From: an uncultured Bacilli bacterium
GTDB lineage: Bacteria; Bacillota_I; Bacilli_A; RF39; UBA660
NCBI GenBank assembly: GCA_947591575.1
Contig: CANQDI010000003.1
Span: 1-36,156, forward strand
Direction: 5' to 3'
Length of the DNA: 36,156 bases
The translations under genes and the position numbers were made by a program. The notes under the pieces were generated by a model, which saw nothing but the letters and a program-made list of their open reading frames with translations, ran no database searches and was not told the origin of the DNA. Of this stretch, positions 20,174 through 29,876 are shown piece by piece (positions within the stretch are counted from its first letter, which is position 1; each line of letters opens with the position of its first letter).

Positions 20174-21676
20174 ATGAAAAAAATATTATGGTTCTTAACG
20201 ACACTTTTAGGAATTGCCTGTTTTCATATTCCATCAGTTGAAGCACAAACCGCACAATTTTATGAAGCAGAGTATATTCCAAATGTTTATATTGTAAGGG
20301 AGAGAAATGGAGTAAGATATTATCAACAAGGAAGATTTTTTCGGAATACTGTAACACAAGAACTTGCTTATTGTTTACAACCTTTCTCTAGTTTTGATGC
20401 AAATGCAACTTATGATGTTCAAGAAAAGCTAGCGGCACTTGATGATGAAACAACGAATAAACTGAAGGCTGTTGTAGCTTTTGGTTATCCTTTTATTAAT
20501 AGTGATCCTGCTTATTACATAGCTACCCAACTTAAAATTTGGCAGATCTTAGAGCCTAATGATCAATTTTACTTTACAAAAGGTTTAAATGGACCTAAGA
20601 CAACGGATTATGACTATTTATTACGATTTATTGATAATACGATCAATGTCTATAATCAAACACCAGAATTTGCTAATCAAATCTATACAACCACTGTCAA
20701 TGGCGATGTTTCTTTAAATATGCCACTTAGTAATTATTATGAGGATATTATTGAAACAGAATTATCCTATGAAAGGCATTATGATACTGTTACTTTTAAA
20801 AACTTAAAAGCTGGAGATTATACAATTAAAGTGACAAGAAAATATCAAAATGTTTCCAATACACCCATGTTATTTTACTATCATCAAAACAGTCAATGGT
20901 TGATGAATCGTGGCCTTATTGAAGATAAACATTATACTTTTCAAATCAAGGTAGTTGATACTTCCATTCATGTAATAAAAGTTGATGCAGATACAAAGAC
21001 AAAGAAACCAAGTGGAGAAGCCTCTTTGCAAGGTGCTGTTTTTTCTCTTTATCAAGGAAAAGAAAAAATAGCAACAATTACATTTGATGAATCTTTAGAA
21101 GCAATGATTTCTGTTTCCAATAAAACAATCGATTACTTACCTTTTGGAACTTATACTTTAAAAGAAGAAAAGGCAGGGAAAGGATATTTATGTAATGATA
21201 AAGAAATTGAAATCACACTTGATGCAACACATCCCAATATTGAAATTGTCCTTGAAAATAAAGTGATACAAAATAAAGTTACCATTCAAAAATTTTATGG
21301 GACAAAGCAAATCATTAAAAGTGAAAGTAACGTTTTATTTGAAATTTATGACAAAGATGGAAATATCATAAAAACAATTATGACAGATCAAGATGGAAAA
21401 TGTATATTTTATTTACCTTTTGGCAAATATACCATTCATCAAAAAACAACTATAGAAGGATATCAAAAAGTAGAAGATTTTGATATAGAAGTGAAAGAAG
21501 ATCAAAAAGAACATCACTTTACATTATATGACCAAGAAATTCCTAAAGAAGAAAAGCCACAGGAACCAACCGTTGAAATTGAAGTTCCCGATACAAGTGC
21601 AAAAGCGATATCACCCTTTTTTATCATTGGAGCAATAGCAGGATTATCTTATGTCCAAAAGAAAAATAGGATGTAG
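20174..21676 (+). CDS. Thioester-domain (TED) surface adhesin with SpaA/Cna_B-like repeats and sortase signal
   Basis: Signal peptide; YCLQP...TQLKIWQ thioester signature; repeats with TYTLKEEKAGKGY and KYTIHQKTTIEGY; C-terminal VPDTSA-hydrophobic-KKNR. Confidence 0.8.
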   Translation: MKKILWFLTTLLGIACFHIPSVEAQTAQFYEAEYIPNVYIVRERNGVRYYQQGRFFRNTVTQELAYCLQPFSSFDANATYDVQEKLAALDDETTNKLKAVVAFGYPFINSDPAYYIATQLKIWQILEPNDQFYFTKGLNGPKTTDYDYLLRFIDNTINVYNQTPEFANQIYTTTVNGDVSLNMPLSNYYEDIIETELSYERHYDTVTFKNLKAGDYTIKVTRKYQNVSNTPMLFYYHQNSQWLMNRGLIEDKHYTFQIKVVDTSIHVIKVDADTKTKKPSGEASLQGAVFSLYQGKEKIATITFDESLEAMISVSNKTIDYLPFGTYTLKEEKAGKGYLCNDKEIEITLDATHPNIEIVLENKVIQNKVTIQKFYGTKQIIKSESNVLFEIYDKDGNIIKTIMTDQDGKCIFYLPFGKYTIHQKTTIEGYQKVEDFDIEVKEDQKEHHFTLYDQEIPKEEKPQEPTVEIEVPDTSAKAISPFFIIGAIAGLSYVQKKNRM

Positions 21677-22217
21677 TCTTCTCATTCTTTTCCTTGTAGT
21701 AGGACTTAGTATATTTATAACAAGAAAAGAAGAAAACATGGTAACCACTGTTTTTTCTTCCTTTCAAGAAAGAATGAGTGTTGGAAGAAAAAAATTAGCA
21801 TTGAAAGAAGATACAGCAATTGGAAGTCTTTTAATTCCTAAAATTCATTTACAAAAAAAGCTCTATGCAGTGGAAGATAAGAGAAATACGATCTCACAAA
21901 ATGTTACAATATTAAAAGAATCTAATTATCCTGATCAAGAAGGAAGTACGCTTTATTTAGCTGCACATTCCGGAAATGCCAAGAATTCTTATTTTGAAAA
22001 ACTAGATCAATTAACTATTGGAGATTTCGTAGAAATACATTTTAAAAAGAACGTTTACACCTATCAAATTGATCAAATAGAAAGTCAAGTAAAAACAGGA
22101 AAAATTACGGTTCCTATTTCCGCTAAGAAACAACTGATTCTAACAACTTGTCATCCTAAAGAAAAAGATAAGCAATTAGTTTTAGTGGCTTATATCCAAA
22201 AAGAAACAGATTCTTAA
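21651..22217 (+). CDS. Sortase family protein
   Basis: N-terminal TM; AAHSGN (His) and LTTCHP (Cys) motifs; overlaps adhesin gene by 26 bp. Confidence 0.85.
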   Translation: MSKRKIGCSLLILFLVVGLSIFITRKEENMVTTVFSSFQERMSVGRKKLALKEDTAIGSLLIPKIHLQKKLYAVEDKRNTISQNVTILKESNYPDQEGSTLYLAAHSGNAKNSYFEKLDQLTIGDFVEIHFKKNVYTYQIDQIESQVKTGKITVPISAKKQLILTTCHPKEKDKQLVLVAYIQKETDS

Positions 22218-22232
22218 AGAGTCTGTTTCTTT
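22200..22232. terminator. Convergent terminator between sortase and clpB
   Basis: AAAGAAACAGA / TCTGTTTCTTT. Confidence 0.75.
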
Positions 22233-24324
22233 ATTGAATTTGAATTTCTCCGTTTTTCAAAGTGAATGTAATAATATCTCCATACTGTACTTTTCCTTCA
22301 ATGATTCTTCTTGCTAGTAAACTTTCGATTGTTTTACTAACTATTCGCTTTAAAGGACGAGCACCATATAAATGATCATAACCTTCCTCAACCAGTTTTT
22401 CTTTGACGCTATCTTCTAAATGTAGATGAATATCTCTATCTTGAAGTCGTATTTCTATGTCTTTTAAAATCTTCTCTAAAATTTGATACATGACTTCTTT
22501 AGACAGAGGATTAAATACAATTACTTCATCAATGCGGTTGATAAATTCAGGGCGAAATGTTTCTTTTAATTCTTGTAAAACTGCTTCTTTCTTTCCTTCT
22601 AAGATATGATCACTACCTAGATTAGAAGTCATAATAATAATTGTGTTTTTAAAATCAACGGTTCTTCCATTTGAATCTGTAATACGACCATCATCCAGAA
22701 TTTGTAAAAGTAAATTTAATACTTCAGGATGGGCTTTTTCAATTTCATCAAACAGCACAATACTATAGGGATTCCTTCGAACTGCTTCTGTTAACTGTCC
22801 TCCTTCTTCATAGCCAACATAGCCAGGAGGAGATCCAATCAAACGAGAAACACTAAATTTTTCCATATATTCACTCATATCAATTCGAACCATATGTTTT
22901 TCATCGTCAAATAAAGCATCGGCAAGGCTCCTTGCCACTTCTGTTTTTCCGACTCCTGTTGGTCCTAAAAAGATAAAGGAACCAATAGGACGATTTGGAT
23001 CTTTAATTCCACTACGAGATTTTAAGATTGCTTCACTGACTAAGTGAAGTGCCTCCGTTTGTCCAATCACTCTTTTTGAAAGTGTTTCCTCAAGATGCAA
23101 TAATTTTTCTTTTTCTCCACTTAATAATTTACTTAAAGGAATATGTGTCCATTTTGATATGACCGTACAAATATCTTCTTCACTGACGGTATCACTTAAA
23201 AGTTTTCTTTTATCATTTTCCTTTAAGGCTTGAAGCTCTTTTTCAAGTTTTGGAATTTCTCCATGACGAAGACGTGCTGCTTTTTCTAAATCATATTCAT
23301 TTTCTGCTTGCTCTAATTCAAAGCGTGTTTTTTCTAATTCTTGCTTTTTTTCTTTGATCTGATTTAAAATATCTTTTTCTTTTTGCCACGATGTATTCAA
23401 TGTCTTTTCTTGTTCTTTTAAAACAGTTAATTCTTTTTCAATTTCTTCTTTTCGTTTCATTGAAAGTGGATCCTTTTCTTTCTTAATTGCTTGCTGTTCA
23501 ATTTCTAGTTGCATAATTTTTCTTGTTAAACTATCAAGCTCATTTGGTACAGAATCCATTTGTACTCGAATCGTTGCACATGCTTCATCTACTAAATCGA
23601 TGGCCTTATCCGGTAAATAACGATCAGTAATATAACGATTTGATAGGGTTGCTGCTGCTACCAATGCTTTATCCTGAATAGAGACACCATGATGAATTTC
23701 AAAACGTTCTTTTAAGCCTCGTAGAATCGTAATTGTATCAACTACGGTTGGTTCGCTTACCTTTATTTTTTGAAAACGCCTTTCCAATGCACCATCTTTT
23801 TCAATATACTTACGGTATTCATTAAGAGTCGTTGCACCAATGACATGAATTTCTCCACGGGCAAGCATTGGTTTTAAAATATTGGAAGTATCCATAGCTC
23901 CCTCCATATTACCAGACCCTACAATTGTATGAATTTCATCGATAAATAAAATAATTTCTCCTTCACTCTTTTTAATTTCATTGAGAACATTTTTAAGTCG
24001 CTCTTCAAACTCACCACGGTACTTTGCTCCTGCTATTAAACTTGCCATATCAAGTTCCCAGATCATTTTATCTTTCAAACTATTCGGAACATCACCTTTT
24101 ACAATTCGAAGTGCTAATCCTTCTACAATAGCGGTTTTTCCAACACCAGGTTCTCCAATCAACACAGGATTATTTTTCGTTTTTCGAGAAAGAATACGTG
24201 TAATTGCTCTAATTTCTTCGTCACGGCCAATAACGGGATCAATTTTGCCATTTTTAACCGCGTCATTAATATTTCGACCATATTTTTCTAGTACTTTTTC
24301 TTCTTGTTCTTGATTTGGATACAT
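22231..24324 (-). CDS. clpB: ClpB-type AAA+ disaggregase lacking the N-terminal domain
   Basis: Two AAA+ modules ([18 protein letters not shown]) and long middle coiled coil; starts at the D1 linker. Confidence 0.92.
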   Translation of the reverse strand: MYPNQEQEEKVLEKYGRNINDAVKNGKIDPVIGRDEEIRAITRILSRKTKNNPVLIGEPGVGKTAIVEGLALRIVKGDVPNSLKDKMIWELDMASLIAGAKYRGEFEERLKNVLNEIKKSEGEIILFIDEIHTIVGSGNMEGAMDTSNILKPMLARGEIHVIGATTLNEYRKYIEKDGALERRFQKIKVSEPTVVDTITILRGLKERFEIHHGVSIQDKALVAAATLSNRYITDRYLPDKAIDLVDEACATIRVQMDSVPNELDSLTRKIMQLEIEQQAIKKEKDPLSMKRKEEIEKELTVLKEQEKTLNTSWQKEKDILNQIKEKKQELEKTRFELEQAENEYDLEKAARLRHGEIPKLEKELQALKENDKRKLLSDTVSEEDICTVISKWTHIPLSKLLSGEKEKLLHLEETLSKRVIGQTEALHLVSEAILKSRSGIKDPNRPIGSFIFLGPTGVGKTEVARSLADALFDDEKHMVRIDMSEYMEKFSVSRLIGSPPGYVGYEEGGQLTEAVRRNPYSIVLFDEIEKAHPEVLNLLLQILDDGRITDSNGRTVDFKNTIIIMTSNLGSDHILEGKKEAVLQELKETFRPEFINRIDEVIVFNPLSKEVMYQILEKILKDIEIRLQDRDIHLHLEDSVKEKLVEEGYDHLYGARPLKRIVSKTIESLLARRIIEGKVQYGDIITFTLKNGEIQIQ

Positions 24325-24347
24325 TATTTTTGCCTCCTTTTGTTCTT

Positions 24348-24388
24348 ATTATATGCAAAAATTAGCAAATGTCAATAGAGAGTGCTAA
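24348..24388 (-). promoter_or_regulatory. clpB promoter with overlapping CIRCE (HrcA) operator
   Basis: TTAGCACTC-N9-ATTTGCTAA (24388-24362) with TTGACA (24375-24370)-N16-TATAAT (24353-24348). Confidence 0.85.
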
Positions 24389-24400
24389 AAAAGAATAAAA

Positions 24401-24428
24401 AAAAGAAGACTTATTTGTTAGATAAGAC
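24401..24428 (-). terminator. Terminator overlapping S41 protease stop
   Basis: GAAGTCTTAT..ATAAGTCTTC plus T-tract on the minus strand. Confidence 0.6.
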
Positions 24429-25676
24429 TTCGATAGCCCTTTGCAGTTGATTATCATCTTCCTCTAAACCACTTTCTAAAAACGCTTCATTTAAAGGAAC
24501 TTCTTCTGTTGGCGTAACACCTATCTCATTTAACCATTCTCCTTTGGCCGTAAACCATTTTTGCGTTGTGTACTTAATCATAGAACCATTACTTAATGTA
24601 ATACTTCTTTGAACTGTTCCCTTTCCGTAAGTAGTCATTCCAATAATATCTGCTTTATAAACTTCTTTCATACATGAGGCTAAAATTTCAGAGGCAGAAG
24701 CACTTGATTCATTGGTTAAAATTACAACGGGATAAGTCCTTTTTTCATTACTTAAAGCATAAATTTTCTTTTTCTTTCCATTTTCTTCCAACTGATACAT
24801 CAATTGTTTTTTTGTAAGGAAGAAAGACAGTATTTCAGAAACTTGAGTAAGATGTCCACCTGGATTATCACGGACATCAATGATGAGCGCATCGATTTTT
24901 TCCTTTTCGATTTTCTTTAAATTCTCTTCAAATTGTTCTGCTGTATTCGCTGCAAATACACTTACCCCTAAGTATCCTATTTTTTTATTTTCTTGCGAGT
25001 AAATTTTTGAAGTAACTGAAGAGATTTCAATCGTTTCTCTGGTAACTTCTATTTCTTTAAGTTCATTATCCCTTAAAACTTCTAATTGAACACGAATCCC
25101 TTTTTTTCCTTTAATAAGAGCAGAAATTTCTGTCAATGTTTTACTACTAATATCTTCACCATCAACTTTTTTTAATATATCATTATTTTTAAGACCTGCT
25201 TTATCGGCAGGGCCATTTTTCACAATATCAACAATCGTAGATTTTCCATTTTGATAAAGCAAGCTAGCTCCAATACCAATATATTCTCCATCAATCGTTT
25301 CTTTTAAGTTTTTAGATGCTTCACCGTCTAGATAAGCAGAATATGGATCATCCAAGCAACCTACCATACCAGCAATCGCTGCATTCAGTAAATCTTTTTT
25401 ATCAACATCATCATAGTAATTTTCTATAATATCATTGTATGTTGTAACGAATTCTTCTAAATCTTTTGGTACATTTGTAGAAATCGCTGTATCTTTAGCA
25501 AAATCGACTAAATTTCCTATTAAAAAACCAAATAAAATGGAAATAGACATGATAATAATAACTTCTAAATAATTAAAACCAACTTTTCTTTCAATAATAA
25601 TTTCTTTTACTTCTTCTGAATCTCTCTTTTTTTGTTCTTGTTTTTGCGCTATTTCATCTTGTTTCTTTCTAGGCAT
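24411..25676 (-). CDS. S41 family carboxy-terminal processing protease (CtpA/CtpB-like) with PDZ
   Basis: DVRDNPGGHL, NESSASASEILA, GKGTVQ; N-terminal TM. Confidence 0.93.
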   Translation of the reverse strand: MPRKKQDEIAQKQEQKKRDSEEVKEIIIERKVGFNYLEVIIIMSISILFGFLIGNLVDFAKDTAISTNVPKDLEEFVTTYNDIIENYYDDVDKKDLLNAAIAGMVGCLDDPYSAYLDGEASKNLKETIDGEYIGIGASLLYQNGKSTIVDIVKNGPADKAGLKNNDILKKVDGEDISSKTLTEISALIKGKKGIRVQLEVLRDNELKEIEVTRETIEISSVTSKIYSQENKKIGYLGVSVFAANTAEQFEENLKKIEKEKIDALIIDVRDNPGGHLTQVSEILSFFLTKKQLMYQLEENGKKKKIYALSNEKRTYPVVILTNESSASASEILASCMKEVYKADIIGMTTYGKGTVQRSITLSNGSMIKYTTQKWFTAKGEWLNEIGVTPTEEVPLNEAFLESGLEEDDNQLQRAIEVLSNK

Positions 25677-25766
25677 TTTAGCTTCACCCCTTACTTTTTA
25701 ATCATATCATAAATAAGGATTTTTTAGAACCATTTCCAACAGGATTTGACAATAAAAAAAAGAGAA

Positions 25767-26249
25767 TTATTGATAATCCTCTACAAAACTTTGGATAGCA
25801 TCTTCTCCTTCTATATAGTCTTCAATTTTTTGATTATGAATATGAATAAGTGTTGAACCATTTATTTTTAATTCACTCGATTTTGTTGCATTTGGATTTC
25901 CTTCATTTGAAAGAAGACCTTTATTGAATGCATGAGACAAATCGACCGTATATACTTTTATTTTATCAGCAGACATTAAAGTACTGACAGTCGTAGAAAG
26001 ATTAGTTGTTTTATCTTTCTTATCATAACAAAGTACTAAATACTCATCTTCATTTTTTGAAAAAACTTCTCCCAATATAATTTCACTATATTGAATCGAA
26101 ACACTTCCATTATCTATGGTTGTTTTTTCTATATATTTATTCTTTTTTACAAGTACACTGGTTAAAAAGTACATTCCCCCTAAGAAAAGTAATACAACAA
26201 GTCCATAGATTATCATCTTTTTTCCTGTATTGTCGCTTTGTTTTTTCAT
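25767..26249 (-). CDS. Membrane-anchored hypothetical, possibly thioredoxin-like fold
   Basis: N-terminal TM, then beta/alpha pattern; no CXXC. Confidence 0.6.
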   Translation of the reverse strand: MKKQSDNTGKKMIIYGLVVLLFLGGMYFLTSVLVKKNKYIEKTTIDNGSVSIQYSEIILGEVFSKNEDEYLVLCYDKKDKTTNLSTTVSTLMSADKIKVYTVDLSHAFNKGLLSNEGNPNATKSSELKINGSTLIHIHNQKIEDYIEGEDAIQSFVEDYQ

Positions 26250-26286
26250 TTTGCATCACCATTTAGAGTATACCATAATCATGACG

Positions 26287-26312
26287 AAAAATAAACACTC
26301 CATGTGTTTATT
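26287..26312 (-). terminator. Terminator hairpin after lipoprotein gene
   Basis: AAATAAACAC-TCCAT-GTGTTTATTT. Confidence 0.65.
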
Positions 26313-27306
26313 TCATAGTCGGTAAAACGCTAATAGATTCAGCCACTTCAATCAATTCATCTTGATTTAAAACATCGCTTACAAGATAATACTCCATCCC
26401 ATTGACAACCCAAGAAAGTGAGTTGTCTGCAAGAGCACCTATCGTATCCATAAATTGAAATGGTTCTCCATAAGTTGGTACAATAGTAAATTCATCTTCT
26501 TTACTGACCGTTTCTTCCACTAATAAAAATGGTTTTTCTCCTTCAAAAGTTAAAATAACTCTTTCTCCATCTACCTTGGTTACCTTTTCTTCACTTGTTA
26601 ACTTCGTTCCTTCTGGAATGACAAGTGGGTAAATAATATCCTCAATGACACTTGTTGTCTCTATTTCTTCTGTTAAACTAGCTGATTTCATGGACTCTTC
26701 TAAACTGAAGTACTCAGTTTTAAAGTTCGGCTTCCAATCTATCTTTGAAAAAGTCATTGTCATTTCAGGAATATCATTATCATCAAACACTCTTACTGTT
26801 TTTAGGTTTAATTCTTTATCAAAAGTCACTTCTTGTTTTTTTAGCTTTCGATTATTTGGATAATTCACTGTACTTGTAAATACATATGATTTTTCATTTG
26901 CTTTAAAAGTACGATCTTGATCATTTTCCAAATCATCGATGATAGATTCTAATAAGTAAATTTGTGAATTGTTATAAGGCCAATCGCTTTGGAATTTAAA
27001 ACTTTTATTTAATGAAGGTGTTAATACATAAACAGCTGTATCATTTTTTAAAATAATTTGCTCGTGATTATTTGCATCATTTTTTAAACTTACCTTGTAA
27101 TAATCATCTTTTTTATAAGAAGTTTTTACTGTGTAATTATAAATATCATCATTATTAACAATTTCTAGCTTTCCTTCTAAATAATAAGCATTGGTATTTT
27201 TTATTTTATTTTTTAAATCCTTTATAATATCTTCTTCTCCATATTTTCCACATCCAGTCAAACAAAATAAAAAGAATAGTGCCACAATAAGACAAATTTT
27301 TTTCAT
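26308..27306 (-). CDS. Lipoprotein, LolA/GerS-like fold
   Basis: Lipobox LTGC; MTFSKIDWKPNFKTEYFSLEE typical of LolA-like lipoproteins. Confidence 0.6.
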   Translation of the reverse strand: MKKICLIVALFFLFCLTGCGKYGEEDIIKDLKNKIKNTNAYYLEGKLEIVNNDDIYNYTVKTSYKKDDYYKVSLKNDANNHEQIILKNDTAVYVLTPSLNKSFKFQSDWPYNNSQIYLLESIIDDLENDQDRTFKANEKSYVFTSTVNYPNNRKLKKQEVTFDKELNLKTVRVFDDNDIPEMTMTFSKIDWKPNFKTEYFSLEESMKSASLTEEIETTSVIEDIIYPLVIPEGTKLTSEEKVTKVDGERVILTFEGEKPFLLVEETVSKEDEFTIVPTYGEPFQFMDTIGALADNSLSWVVNGMEYYLVSDVLNQDELIEVAESISVLPTMK

Positions 27307-27417
27307 TTTTTCACCTCAATTTCTTATTCATTACACTATATGGTATTTTTTTTAAAGTATTCATGAATAATTTGGAAATTTTGAAGCATTCTATAAACAA
27401 AAGTAAAGGAGGATTTT

Positions 27418-27621
27418 ATGGAAGCAATTAAAAAAATAGCACTTGTGCTTGTCATTATTGGCGCATTAAACTGGGCACTTGTGGGACTTTTTGATATGGA
27501 CCTTGTTGCCACCATCTTTGGTAGTTCAGAAAATATCATTGCAAGAATTGTCTATATTATTATAGGAATTTGCGGTCTCATTTGTATTCCTATTTTATTC
27601 GATGATCTAGAAAAAAAATAG
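27418..27621 (+). CDS. DUF378 (YuzA-like) membrane protein
   Basis: LVIIGALNWALVGLFDMDLVATIFG; strong RBS AAAGGAGG. Confidence 0.85.
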   Translation: MEAIKKIALVLVIIGALNWALVGLFDMDLVATIFGSSENIIARIVYIIIGICGLICIPILFDDLEKK

Positions 27622-27643
27622 AAGGTTTCCCCTCTATTTTTAT
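27611..27643. terminator. Convergent terminator between DUF378 gene and cdaR
   Basis: AAAAATAGAAGG..CCCTCTATTTTT. Confidence 0.6.
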
Positions 27644-28995
27644 TTTGCGGTAATACGTACTTTTACTTTCTTTGTTTTCGATGAATAAGAAAGACGAACA
27701 TCATCACCTGTAACTTTCACTTCTACTTCATGTTCTCCTGGACCATAATCTTTTAAATCAATATAAGGATGAAGTGAAGAACTTTCTAGGCCATCAATGA
27801 TGTCTTTACTTCCCTTTACCACTACAGTCACAATGCTATCTGCTTCTGTTAGTGCTTGTACTCGGTAATTTTGATTTAAGTTTTCTGTAGCGATATGAAT
27901 TCCTTCAAATTCTTTTGAAGCTAAGTTATCAATTGTTACTTTCACAGTAACGGTTTTTACACTAATTTCTGTTATTCCATTTGGTCGCTCTAATGTCACT
28001 GTAAAGTCTTTATTTTGATTTAGTCCTTCAACATTGATTTCTACTGGAATAGACGTTACTGCAGCAAGTGCTTCTTCACTACCATAAATTGTAACATTAC
28101 TTACAGAAGAGCTTAATGATTTAATAGACTTACCAAATGCAAGTTCTCCTTTTGGAACAATTCTTAATGGCACTTCTTTACTAGGTGATGTAATTTTAAC
28201 TTTTGCAGTAACCGTTTTTGGAACAATTTCTACATCCATGATTTTTCCATCTATATCATAAGCTTTTAATGGAACATTTTCAAGAACTAAATCTCCCGCT
28301 TGTGGTTTTGCAAAATCATCAACGTCTACCAAGGCTTTCACGGCAGCTACTTGATCAAGACGATATTTAGCACCTTTTACAATGACTTCGCTACGATCCA
28401 GTTCAACACTATCAATATTGAGTTTTGTATCCAAATTATCTTTATGTAAAATATCGGTTGTAAGTGCTTTGGTCTGAGATGCTTTCTCATAAATCGTAAT
28501 ACTTACTTCACTTGGATCCAATCGATAATCTAGTGACTTTAAGCGTTGTGAGTATTTTAATGTTACTTTGTGTGTACCTGGCTTTAATCCTGTAAGATCA
28601 ACTGTAACTCCTCCAGAGGGAGATTGCTTTGCAAGAAAAATATGTCTCTTTTGGCCAACTAATGTAATATCAACTGTCTTAGGAAGTCCTTCTACAACAT
28701 AAGCCTCTTCATTATAAGTTGCAGTGACAGGTTGATTATAAAGTACTTCTGCATATTGATCAATTAAAGTATTACTTTCTCCATCAATGATTAAGAAAAT
28801 ACTAAAAGCAAGAATTAATGAGATGATAATTAATGTTTGTTTTTTTCCTAAAAAACGTTCAAAAGTTCTACCATTACTTTTAAAAAATTCACTGACTCGT
28901 AATACTACTTTTGTAATGGGGGTAATTAACCATTTATCAAAGAATAAACCAATATGACGAAATACGTTTTTAATACCTTTAATTATTTTCTTCAT
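27640..28995 (-). CDS. cdaR: YbbR-domain protein CdaR (c-di-AMP cyclase regulator)
   Basis: N-terminal TM, several YbbR repeats, overlaps cdaA. Confidence 0.88.
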   Translation of the reverse strand: MKKIIKGIKNVFRHIGLFFDKWLITPITKVVLRVSEFFKSNGRTFERFLGKKQTLIIISLILAFSIFLIIDGESNTLIDQYAEVLYNQPVTATYNEEAYVVEGLPKTVDITLVGQKRHIFLAKQSPSGGVTVDLTGLKPGTHKVTLKYSQRLKSLDYRLDPSEVSITIYEKASQTKALTTDILHKDNLDTKLNIDSVELDRSEVIVKGAKYRLDQVAAVKALVDVDDFAKPQAGDLVLENVPLKAYDIDGKIMDVEIVPKTVTAKVKITSPSKEVPLRIVPKGELAFGKSIKSLSSSVSNVTIYGSEEALAAVTSIPVEINVEGLNQNKDFTVTLERPNGITEISVKTVTVKVTIDNLASKEFEGIHIATENLNQNYRVQALTEADSIVTVVVKGSKDIIDGLESSSLHPYIDLKDYGPGEHEVEVKVTGDDVRLSYSSKTKKVKVRITAK

Positions 28996-29812
28996 ATATC
29001 TCTTCCTCTTCTAATGCTTCTTCATCTAAATCTATACTTTGTTTAGGTTTTAACTCATCAATTAACATCATTCTTACATCATCAATTGTTAAATTATAAA
29101 AAAGTTCTCCCTTCACAGCAATAGATAATCTTCCCGTCTCTTCTGAAACAATTAAAGCAATCGCATCAGTTTCTTCAGCAATTCCTAAAGCAGCACGGTG
29201 TCTTGTCCCTAGTCGTTTAGATATTTTGCTACTACTACTTGTTGGAAATACTGCCCCAGCACAAGTAATACGATCTCCTTGAATGATAACTCCTCCATCA
29301 TGAAGAGGATTATTAGGAAAGAAGATAGATATTAATAGATCACTGGATAAGTCTCCATAAATTTTTTTCGCTTTATCAATATAATTTCCAAGACTAATAT
29401 CTCTTTCTAATACAATCAACGCTCCGATTCTTTGTTTTCTAAGTTGATCTGTTGCTTGAACAATTTCATATACAAGGCGTTCTCTTTCATCTACTGTTAA
29501 GACTTTATGTCTTCCTAATAATTGGCTTCTTCCTAATTGCTCTAAAATGGTACGAATTTCTGGTTGAAAGACAATGATGAGTGCAAGAGGTCCCCACATA
29601 ATTACATACTCAAGTAAAACACCTACTGTTGTAAATCCAAAGAAATCACTTGCTAATTTTAATAATACAATGAGAATAACTCCCTTAAATAAAAGAGTTA
29701 ATTTTACATTGTTTCTTATATTTTTTAAAATAACATAGATTAACATCCAAACAATTGAAATATCAATAATTTTTTTGATAATTGATAAGATGGTTGACAT
29801 GTTTATAAGCAT
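28979..29812 (-). CDS. cdaA: Diadenylate cyclase CdaA
   Basis: N-terminal TMs; DGGVIIQGDRI and GTRHRAALGIAE. Confidence 0.95.
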   Translation of the reverse strand: MLINMSTILSIIKKIIDISIVWMLIYVILKNIRNNVKLTLLFKGVILIVLLKLASDFFGFTTVGVLLEYVIMWGPLALIIVFQPEIRTILEQLGRSQLLGRHKVLTVDERERLVYEIVQATDQLRKQRIGALIVLERDISLGNYIDKAKKIYGDLSSDLLISIFFPNNPLHDGGVIIQGDRITCAGAVFPTSSSSKISKRLGTRHRAALGIAEETDAIALIVSEETGRLSIAVKGELFYNLTIDDVRMMLIDELKPKQSIDLDEEALEEEEIYEENN

Positions 29813-29826
29813 TTCTTCTTCCTCCT

Positions 29827-29873
29827 ATTTTCGACATATTTTACAGTATATCGTATTTTTATCGTCATTTCAA
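29827..29873 (-). promoter_or_regulatory. cdaA promoter with downstream 0A-box-like site
   Basis: TTGAAA-N17-TATACT, then ATGTCGAAAAT (29837-29827) just before AGGAGG. Confidence 0.65.
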
Positions 29874-29876
29874 GTT

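Noticed and set aside
27336-27539. 67-aa minus-strand ORF
   Set aside because: Antisense to the well-supported DUF378 gene with a strong RBS.
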